A DNA stretch of 32,254 nt from Flavipsychrobacter sp. (GTDB taxonomy: Bacteria; Bacteroidota; Bacteroidia; Chitinophagales; Chitinophagaceae): NCBI GenBank assembly GCA_016786565.1, contig JAEUVY010000066.1, positions 1 to 32,254 on the forward strand, in the 5' to 3' direction. Of this stretch, positions 16,995 to 23,808 are shown one piece after another. A program made the translations under genes and the position numbers. The notes beneath the pieces are model-generated. The model was not told where the DNA came from, did no database searches, and saw only the letters and a program-made list of their open reading frames with translations. The stretch's first letter is position 1. Every line of letters begins with the position of its first letter.

Positions 16995-18368
16995 ATGAGC
17001 ACAATTCTGGTTTCGATAGATCCGGCCACAGGTAAAGAACTGAAGACGTATAAGATACACGACGAGAAATATGTTGAAAAAGCACTCAAAACATCAGTCG
17101 CGACTTTTGATGAATGGCGTAAACTCCCGTTCAGTAAACGAGCGGCTGTATTGAAGAACATCGCCAGGGAGCTGCGTCAGCAAAAAGACGAACTGGTGAA
17201 ACTTGCCGCCCGTGAAATGGGTAAACCCATGGCACAGGGGCACTACGAGGTTGAGAAATGCGCCAGTACTTTGGAGTTCTACGCTAAAAACGGGGCGAAG
17301 TTCCTGGCAGACGAGGTAGTTGCCACCGATGCCCGTAAGAGCTATGTATCTTTCCAGCCGCTGGGCACGGTACTGGCCATTATGCCATGGAATTTCCCGT
17401 ATTGGCAGGTCTTCCGTGCTTTTGCACCCACGGTGATGGCGGGTAATGTGATGGTATTGAAACATGCGTCCAATGTAAGCGGTTGTGCATTGGCCATAGA
17501 GAAACTGATATTAAAAGCAGGCGCGCCCAAAGGCCTGCTGCAAACGTTGGTGATCCCCTCATCCAGGGTGGAAGGCCTTATTGACGATGCGAGAATTGCC
17601 GCGGTGACGCTGACAGGCAGTACCGAGGCGGGCAGGAAAGTGGCAGCCGTGGCGGGGCGTAACCTTAAAAAAGCCGTACTGGAACTCGGCGGCAGTGACC
17701 CCTATGTGATTCTCGAAGACGCCAACATGAACACCGCTGTAGAAATTGCCGTCAGGGGCCGACTGGTGAATACAGGACAAAGCTGCATTGCCGCAAAGAG
17801 ATTTGTAGTGGCAAAAACGCGAAAAGCCGAGTTTGAAAGCAGATTTACTGAAGAAATGAAAAAAGCCACATGGGGCGACCCGCTCAGTGGCCTTCACCGC
17901 ATTGGCCCTATGGCACGTCACGACCTGCGCGACCAACTGCACCAACAGGTTCTGGATAGCATTGCCAAAGGAGCAAAACTGCTATGCGGAGGCTTCATCC
18001 CAGACGAACCCGGAGCGTTCTACCCTCCTACTGTACTAACCAACGTAAAAAAAGGTATGCCGGCTTATGACGAAGAACTGTTTGGCCCGGTAGCGGCTAT
18101 TATTGAAGCGAAAACAGAGGCTGATGCCATGCGAATAGCCAATGATACCGTGTTCGGACTTGGTGGCGGCATCATTTCCAACAACAGAAAACATGCTGAA
18201 ATGCTGGCCGCGACCGAATTGCAGGCGGGGAACTGTTATGTGAACGACTTCGTACATTCCGATCCGCTATTACCTTTCGGAGGGATCAAACAAAGCGGCT
18301 ACGGACGCGAACTCAGTTCTTTCGGAATAAGGGAGTTCGTGAACATCAAATCAGTATATGTGAAATAA
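16995..18368 (+). CDS. NAD(P)-dependent aldehyde dehydrogenase, succinate-semialdehyde dehydrogenase-like
   Basis: A 457-residue cytoplasmic dehydrogenase that oxidises an aldehyde to its acid. The Rossmann signatures are PWNFP (131-135) and TGSTEAG (207-213). The general base is Glu230 in LELGG and the catalytic cysteine is Cys264 in GQSCIAAKRF. The C-terminus has the family pattern LPFGGIKQSGYGRELS. The combination GSDPYVILEDANM and NTGQSCIAAKRFVV is typical of the short succinate-semialdehyde dehydrogenase group (YneI/GabD-like, about 455-460 residues), so succinate semialdehyde is the best guess for substrate. A broader aldehyde range is possible, and cofactor preference is not decided. 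The gene is alone: divergent from the phosphohexomutase, and convergent with the glycosyltransferase with only three bases between stop codons. Confidence 0.92.
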   Translation: MSTILVSIDPATGKELKTYKIHDEKYVEKALKTSVATFDEWRKLPFSKRAAVLKNIARELRQQKDELVKLAAREMGKPMAQGHYEVEKCASTLEFYAKNGAKFLADEVVATDARKSYVSFQPLGTVLAIMPWNFPYWQVFRAFAPTVMAGNVMVLKHASNVSGCALAIEKLILKAGAPKGLLQTLVIPSSRVEGLIDDARIAAVTLTGSTEAGRKVAAVAGRNLKKAVLELGGSDPYVILEDANMNTAVEIAVRGRLVNTGQSCIAAKRFVVAKTRKAEFESRFTEEMKKATWGDPLSGLHRIGPMARHDLRDQLHQQVLDSIAKGAKLLCGGFIPDEPGAFYPPTVLTNVKKGMPAYDEELFGPVAAIIEAKTEADAMRIANDTVFGLGGGIISNNRKHAEMLAATELQAGNCYVNDFVHSDPLLPFGGIKQSGYGRELSSFGIREFVNIKSVYVK

Positions 18369-18371
18369 CAG

Positions 18372-19595
18372 CTATTTGCCTGTGCGTGACCTGATCAGGA
18401 AGTCAACCTCCTGAGTCACCATCTGCATGTTGCGTGTCTGATCGTACTTTTCAGCGATCAGGGCTTTTGCATTCTCAGCTATTTTCATTGCGTCTGCCTT
18501 ATTATTGATACACCACTTGACAGCCTTTGCAAACTCGTGAGGCGAGTCGGCCTTCAAATAGTGTTCCTGCGGGCGGGCTTCAATACCTTTAATTCCCTTC
18601 GTTGTTGAGATAATGATCTTGCCGGCCGCCATCGCCTCCAGTATCTTTACCCTTATACCCCCACCCGACCATAGTGGTACGATCAGGATTCGTTTATCGG
18701 CTATGAACGCATCAGCATCCGGTACTTCTCCGGCACAGGTAACACCCTCTACGTTCATTTCAAGAAACTCCTTACCCATGTTACGTCCGGCAAAATAGAA
18801 TCGGAACCCAGGGACTGCCTTTCGTACCGCTGGCCATGCCTTATTCAAGAACCACTTCACCCCGTCGTGATTGGGCTGCCAGTCCATTGCCCCTATGTGA
18901 TACCCCACCCATTCTGCGGTTTCGCTACCCGACGGCACCTTAGTGGTGTCAATACTAAATGGTGCTACTACCAGATCCTGAACCTCCTCCAACCGCTTCA
19001 CCAAATGGGCATCTTTTTCAGTGATCGCCAGCAATAGATCATAGTCTTTCCATGCTGCACGTTCATAGTTGCGAACACGTGTTGCGAGGTTGTCGTAGTA
19101 AAAGGCCTTCAATTTATTTCGGGTCTTACCTGCCAGTCCCTGCCATATCTGATACTCCACATTGTGCATACGCAATATTGATATTGCACTTGAGTATTTG
19201 TGTACGACAGGCAGATAGGTAGACAGGAAAACGCTCTCTATCTGGACAGCTTCCGGAGAAAATGAAACCAGCACGTCCTTTAGCGCGTCTTTGAATTCGT
19301 CCTTGTAAAACCGTTCAACATGTTCGGGCTGCCGACTGAAGAAGAAGTTTTTTAAAACCTGTTTCTTACTGATGGTGTTATAAATGTCCACAATTGTGAC
19401 CCCACTCAGGAAGCTGAACACTTCATTTATTTTGTCGTGTTTTACGTAGTGCCTCGTTGTGTTCATTGTAAGCAGGTGCACCTGCCAACCGGCTCTGTGA
19501 TAACCGTCTAACATAGAAAACATAGCCATATTTCCACCATCCTTAAGGGGATATGGAACACGGTTTGTGACAACAAGTATCTTGCGTGCATGCAT
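18372..19595 (-). CDS. GT-B fold glycosyltransferase (family 4-like)
   Basis: A 407-residue cytoplasmic or membrane-associated glycosyltransferase. The N-terminal Rossmann-like domain starts at KILVVTNRVPYPLKDGGNMA with the glycine-rich acceptor-site loop. The C-terminal donor domain begins near YHIGAMDWQPNHDGVKWFL (232-250). It carries the nucleotide-sugar signature VPLWSGGGIRVKILEAMAAG (306-325), with the Glu of the E-x7-E region, then STTKGIKGIEA. There is no signal peptide or transmembrane helix. Likely substrates are nucleotide sugars used in surface polysaccharide or protein glycosylation; neither donor nor acceptor can be named. It is divergent from a formyltransferase gene (50 bases between starts), which may act on the same glycan. 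Confidence 0.88.
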   Translation of the reverse strand: MHARKILVVTNRVPYPLKDGGNMAMFSMLDGYHRAGWQVHLLTMNTTRHYVKHDKINEVFSFLSGVTIVDIYNTISKKQVLKNFFFSRQPEHVERFYKDEFKDALKDVLVSFSPEAVQIESVFLSTYLPVVHKYSSAISILRMHNVEYQIWQGLAGKTRNKLKAFYYDNLATRVRNYERAAWKDYDLLLAITEKDAHLVKRLEEVQDLVVAPFSIDTTKVPSGSETAEWVGYHIGAMDWQPNHDGVKWFLNKAWPAVRKAVPGFRFYFAGRNMGKEFLEMNVEGVTCAGEVPDADAFIADKRILIVPLWSGGGIRVKILEAMAAGKIIISTTKGIKGIEARPQEHYLKADSPHEFAKAVKWCINNKADAMKIAENAKALIAEKYDQTRNMQMVTQEVDFLIRSRTGK

Positions 19596-19645
19596 CAGAG
19601 TGCTAAAGTAGAATAAGTTTTTTAAAGTTATTTTTGTTCATCCTT

Positions 19646-20389
19646 ATGAACACAGTCATTTTTCTCGGTTCAAAACCGATAGGCTACGAATGCCTTTCTC
19701 ATCTCATTGAGTCGGCTGCCGGGCTCGATCTGCAGGTCATTGGCGTTTTGACACAAGTAAGAAAAGAATTCGGTGGTGACCATGATCTTGCAGCGCTGGC
19801 AAAAGCTAATAACATTCCGGTGTTGCATTCGTTGGCTGAACTGCCCGAATGTGACTTTTTATACTCTGTTCAGTATCATGAGATCCTGAAGGAGGAACAT
19901 ATCAACAAAGCACGGAAACTGGCAGCGAACCTGCACATGGCCCCCCTGCCGGAATACAGAGGCAGCAACCAATTCAGTTTTGCTATAATAGAAGGCCGTA
20001 CTGAATTCGGCACTACCATTCATCAAATGGATGCGCGGATAGATCACGGGGATATCCTCTTCCAGAAACGCTTCCCGATTAAAGAAGATTGGTGGGTCAG
20101 TGATCTTTACAATGCAACCTATGACGCATCGCTTAACCTGTTTCGCCAGACACTGAAACACCTGGTGACAGGAAATTACAAACCTGTGCCGCAGCAGTCG
20201 CTACTGTCAAGATATGGCACCAGCCTGCACATGCGCAGCGAAATGGCGGGACTGAAAAAAATAGACCTTTCGTGGCCCCGGGAAAAGATCGAGCGACACA
20301 TCCGGGCAACATCTATGCCCGGCTTTGAGCCGCCATATTGTATTATAGGAACCGAAAAGATTTACTTCACCCAAAAGAGAGACAGCTAA
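19646..20389 (+). CDS. Formyltransferase family protein, possible sugar N-formyltransferase
   Basis: A 247-residue enzyme of the formyl_transf_N fold (PurN/Fmt/sugar formyltransferase), which moves a formyl group from 10-formyl-tetrahydrofolate to an amine. The catalytic triad is visible: Asn95 and His97 in NLHMAPLPEYRG, and Asp133 in DARIDHGDIL. Full Fmt is about 310 residues with a tRNA-binding OB domain, which is missing here. The tail after about residue 180 (SLHMRSEMAGLKKIDLSWPR, PGFEPPYCIIGTEKIYF) resembles the small C-terminal domain of sugar N-formyltransferases. With a glycosyltransferase next door, formylation of an amino sugar is the best guess. ATG 19646 is chosen because the frame upstream has only a TTG. 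Its stop codon overlaps that of the convergent DUF983 gene. Confidence 0.82.
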   Translation: MNTVIFLGSKPIGYECLSHLIESAAGLDLQVIGVLTQVRKEFGGDHDLAALAKANNIPVLHSLAELPECDFLYSVQYHEILKEEHINKARKLAANLHMAPLPEYRGSNQFSFAIIEGRTEFGTTIHQMDARIDHGDILFQKRFPIKEDWWVSDLYNATYDASLNLFRQTLKHLVTGNYKPVPQQSLLSRYGTSLHMRSEMAGLKKIDLSWPREKIERHIRATSMPGFEPPYCIIGTEKIYFTQKRDS

Positions 20390-20802
20390 CTCTTTTTGTC
20401 CTCAATTATCACCCGGCGCGAATTACCGAAGCCTACATATAGGTACAGGTAGATCATCCTTGACAAGCGCATAAGGTAGGGCTGAGCTATCAATACGACA
20501 ACCGTACTCGTCAGTAAGTAGTACCAAACACTGTTGTCTTTGTAGGAAAGTCCGAATATGGGCCAGTACCAGCATAGATTCAGGAAGAATAAGATCATGG
20601 TAAGCGCGTAGTTGATACCTCCCCCATTATTTCGCTCTGATTTGAACTTTTGACCGCAAACCTCACACTCTTCTTTCAGTTCCACCAGCTGATTCATCGG
20701 AAACATGCTCTTATGGACAAAAACATGAGTCTTCCGGCAACTGGGACATTTCATTGTGAACATGGCCGGCAGCATTCCGGGCCTCGATTGTTCCTTTCCC
20801 AT
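20386..20802 (-). CDS. DUF983 family zinc-ribbon membrane protein
   Basis: A 138-residue protein of unknown function. An N-terminal zinc-ribbon-like region has two CxxC pairs (Cys19/Cys22 in CPSC and Cys46/Cys49 in CEVC). It is followed by two transmembrane helices (about 64-84 and 92-109) and a basic cytoplasmic tail (RRVIIEDKKS). The cysteine pairs, the GGxNYALT motif before helix 1 and the length are typical of DUF983, common in Bacteroidota and Alphaproteobacteria. The four cysteines could bind a metal. Its stop codon (TAG) shares three bases with the TAA of the opposing formyltransferase, so the two genes end within each other. Confidence 0.85.
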   Translation of the reverse strand: MGKEQSRPGMLPAMFTMKCPSCRKTHVFVHKSMFPMNQLVELKEECEVCGQKFKSERNNGGGINYALTMILFFLNLCWYWPIFGLSYKDNSVWYYLLTSTVVVLIAQPYLMRLSRMIYLYLYVGFGNSRRVIIEDKKS

Positions 20803-20980
20803 GCTGCAAAAATAAAATTTTTTCCGGGCATCTCTATTTTACGAAAAAGGGAGCGCATGGAAAACGAGGGCAGTTCTGATTTACACGGCAAGGTGTCCGC
20901 ATAAGAATCGATTGATGATCAGGCATTTTTAACACTATGACTGATGATTTTTGCCCTACATTTATGTCGGAAAGAAAACT

Positions 20981-23596
20981 ATGAGAATACAACGTGCGGC
21001 GCCTTTAAACGAGCTTCTTGCCAAACTTATTTTCCTCATCCTGCCAACTTCTGTGGTGGGTTATTTCCTGTTGCAGCAGCTCAACGAATACTATACAATT
21101 CTGCAAAATGACGCATTCATGCAAGCTGTTTACCTGGGTTCGGGAATGGCACTGAGTGCATTATTTTACTCGTTCAGATTCCGTTTCCTCCCCACTTTTG
21201 CAGTACTTATAGTGGCCATGTACACACTGTACACGGGTCTTGACAAATATGAAAGTGGCGAATTCGACGCTTTTTTTATTGCCAGGCAGTTCCAGGTTGC
21301 ATGCATCTTGTTCGGTACGGGCTGGATCATGGGTTGGGGATTTTTGCGTGTACGGTATTGGTCGGTACTTATTGCCACACTGGCACTGACCGGATGTGTG
21401 CTTGTCATTGCAAAGGGCAACATTGAAACTGTTCGCGGCCTGCTGGGAACCTTTGCGCCTGCACTACTTTACAGCATCTACATTGTCTTTACATCAGAAC
21501 AGATCTACAATTATAAGGACAAGACAGCCCGTTTCTGGTGGTTTCTCTCGCGCCGTTTAGCCATATTCCTTCTTATCGCATCAGCGTTTTTAGGAGGTAT
21601 CATCTGGTGGCGAATGGGCGACATCAAAGCAACTGTTGACAACTACGGTGGCAAAGGCCAGCAAGGTAAGAACAGCATGCTTAAGAAGAATAAGGACAAT
21701 ACATTCGATCTTAAGGACTATTCGCGCCTCAGCGGAACACTGGGACGCAGCAACGAATTGCTGTTTTGCGCCCACATTGACAACTTCTTCCCCAATACGG
21801 ATGTTCCCAACCCGCTTTACCTGACTGCGTTCTATTACACCCGGTTCGACACATCCACAGAGACATTCGAGCGGGACTCAACTATTCCGTTCAACGACCT
21901 CTTTGAGCCTGACCCGTCAAAGATCCCGTTGTTCAATACCAGATACGACTCGTCTGTGATCCGAAATAGCATGGGTGAGAAGTTGAGACAGACCGTGGAA
22001 GTGGAAATATACTGTAAGACGTTATCTCCCGCTACTTATCTTGCCCCGAACGTTGGCTACTTCGTTCAGCCCATTACCATCGAAAAGGATTTCAGAGATC
22101 AGTTCCGCTACGCCTATCGTACCAAGAGTTATGTTTCGGCATTGAATAGTGCTTATTTCATATACAACGTACAGAACCCTGAGGTAAAGAAGTTCCAGGA
22201 AATGCGGTTCGAAGTGTTGAGAAAAATACCGGACTATGAAGGTGTCGATGGTAAGTTCATGTCGTATTACACACGAATGCCATCGGACAAAAAATTCAGC
22301 TCCATCAGTGAACTGGCACACAAGATCACGGACACTGCACATACACCGGTAGACAAGGTGCTGGCTATCCGCAATTACTTCCTTTCGAAAGACGAGAACG
22401 GAAAAAGGCTATACGAATACACTGACAACCCTGGAATACCCGACCTCCCCAATGCATCAAAATTGATGTACTTTCTTAATGACAACCACAAAGGCTATTG
22501 TGCCTACTTTGCGGGGGCTACACTATTTATGTTGCGTTCATTGGGCATTCCTTCCCGCATTGCGGTAGGCTTTCTCACTGAGGAACGTAGCGACAAGAAC
22601 AAGGGCTGGTATTGGTACTACGCTAATCAGGCGCATGCATGGGTGCAGGTTTATTTCCCGGGTTACGGCTGGCTGGACTTTGACACTACAGTGGGCAACG
22701 ATGGCGAGAACCGTTCTACACCACAACCTGACGGCACCCCTCCCATGCAACCACCAAAGGCCTGGCTGGCTGCAGAAGGAGTGGTTGTTGACGTAGACAC
22801 CTTAAAAAAGGCACTGAAAATGTCTGTAAAGCAGTTTGTATTTCACGATAATGAATACAAACCTGCAAAAGGCACGGAGGTAACGCTGGACATGAAGGTA
22901 GCCGTTGTGTACAAAGACAGCATTGCCATTCCGCTAAGAAACATAAAACGGGGCGATGTTGGCACTGCTGTGTCGTACTCTGAGCTATTGAAGCGTATGG
23001 AGGCAAAGAGCGGCGAAAGTGCCGGGGATCTGCTGAAACGACTGCCTGCACCTGTCCCCACCGACGAGGTATATCTGAAGCGCACCGACCTTGCACCCCA
23101 ACAGGAAAAACAGCCACCTACAGCGGCAGAAACGGAGATACCTGTCAAAAAGGTCCTCTTTACTGCGTTCTTCTCATTGGCATTGATCATTCTTTTCTTG
23201 TTGGCGTTGCCGGGCATCATCTGGCAATATTATCTGCTACGTTTCAGAAATGCCAATGCAGCGACCAACAAACCATATTGGGCATTCCGCGCTGCGACCT
23301 ATTACCTGCACATGTGCGGCATCATACGCGGACCGTTAACGCCTCTGCAATACGCCCGTGATGTTGTTGATCGTGAGATGGGGACAGACATGACCGCATT
23401 CATGAATGTATATCTGAAAAAGAAATACGCCAAACAGGAACTCACAGCAAGTGAGCAACAGAGGGTTACCCAATTCCTGATGCCGTTCCTTAAATCTGTT
23501 CGTCAAAAAGTTCCAGTTTCATCCCGACTTGCAGGTTTCCTCAATCCGGTACGCTGCGCGTCATTCTTTGTGAGCCCGGATAACGAACAGACATAA
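20981..23596 (+). CDS. TgpA-like membrane transglutaminase-domain protein
   Basis: An 871-residue inner-membrane protein. About seven N-terminal transmembrane helices (near 13-33, 46-64, 70-86, 105-122, 127-145, 155-172 and 190-210) lead into a large periplasmic region. This contains a transglutaminase core with Cys507 (KGYCAYFAGA), His552 (AHAWVQVYFPGYG) and Asp568 (WLDFDTT) as the probable triad. A second membrane helix lies at about 724-750, and a cytoplasmic tail of about 120 residues follows. This is the layout of TgpA (DUF3488, transglutaminase core, DUF4129), an essential periplasmic enzyme in Pseudomonas aeruginosa. The exact reaction here, cross-linking or proteolysis, is unknown. 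TgpA genes often sit beside a MoxR ATPase and a DUF58 gene; neither is here. ATG 20981 is chosen because the upstream extension starts at TTG. Confidence 0.85.
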   Translation: MRIQRAAPLNELLAKLIFLILPTSVVGYFLLQQLNEYYTILQNDAFMQAVYLGSGMALSALFYSFRFRFLPTFAVLIVAMYTLYTGLDKYESGEFDAFFIARQFQVACILFGTGWIMGWGFLRVRYWSVLIATLALTGCVLVIAKGNIETVRGLLGTFAPALLYSIYIVFTSEQIYNYKDKTARFWWFLSRRLAIFLLIASAFLGGIIWWRMGDIKATVDNYGGKGQQGKNSMLKKNKDNTFDLKDYSRLSGTLGRSNELLFCAHIDNFFPNTDVPNPLYLTAFYYTRFDTSTETFERDSTIPFNDLFEPDPSKIPLFNTRYDSSVIRNSMGEKLRQTVEVEIYCKTLSPATYLAPNVGYFVQPITIEKDFRDQFRYAYRTKSYVSALNSAYFIYNVQNPEVKKFQEMRFEVLRKIPDYEGVDGKFMSYYTRMPSDKKFSSISELAHKITDTAHTPVDKVLAIRNYFLSKDENGKRLYEYTDNPGIPDLPNASKLMYFLNDNHKGYCAYFAGATLFMLRSLGIPSRIAVGFLTEERSDKNKGWYWYYANQAHAWVQVYFPGYGWLDFDTTVGNDGENRSTPQPDGTPPMQPPKAWLAAEGVVVDVDTLKKALKMSVKQFVFHDNEYKPAKGTEVTLDMKVAVVYKDSIAIPLRNIKRGDVGTAVSYSELLKRMEAKSGESAGDLLKRLPAPVPTDEVYLKRTDLAPQQEKQPPTAAETEIPVKKVLFTAFFSLALIILFLLALPGIIWQYYLLRFRNANAATNKPYWAFRAATYYLHMCGIIRGPLTPLQYARDVVDREMGTDMTAFMNVYLKKKYAKQELTASEQQRVTQFLMPFLKSVRQKVPVSSRLAGFLNPVRCASFFVSPDNEQT

Positions 23597-23708
23597 CACA
23601 AAAAACGTATCAGTTGGAATGGCGGAACCAAAATAACGGCCTAATTTTTCTTCAATTTCGCTTGATGTAAATACTGTTCATGTCACAAATTTTCACAAAA
23701 CAATAGCA

Positions 23709-23739
23709 TTTGTTAGCCATAGGGTTATTCCTATCTTTG
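23709..23739 (+). promoter_or_regulatory. Bacteroidota-type promoter of the TonB receptor/TPR/barrel operon
   Basis: TTTG at 23709-23712 and TATCTTTG at 23732-23739 are separated by 19 bases: the same sequence and spacing as the rpsP promoter. The start site would be near 23744-23747, giving a leader of about 62-65 bases before ATG 23809. Confidence 0.85.
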
Positions 23740-23755
23740 TCACACGTTGAAAACC

Positions 23756-23796
23756 GCCTGCAAAGGTGGCTGTAGGCTGTATTGTTTTTATTTTTT
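23756..23796 (+). promoter_or_regulatory. Terminator-like hairpin in the leader of the TonB receptor operon
   Basis: GCCTGCA (23756-23762) pairs with TGTAGGC (23771-23777), seven pairs including one G-U, around an eight-base loop. A T-rich run (23778-23796, 14 of 19 bases T) follows and ends 12 bases before the start codon. Lying between promoter and ATG, it could act as an attenuator. The T-run may instead just be the unstructured AU-rich leader usual in Bacteroidota. Confidence 0.4.
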
Positions 23797-23808
23797 AAAC
23801 CAACTTAT

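Noticed and set aside
19629..19636. TATTTTTG as a -7 element for the formyltransferase
   Set aside because: It matches TAnnTTTG but lies only nine bases before the ATG and has no -33 partner; probably AT-rich chance.
20807..20814. Minus-strand TATTTTTG as a -7 element for the DUF983 gene
   Set aside because: Only four bases before the start codon with no -33 match; would require a leaderless transcript without further support.
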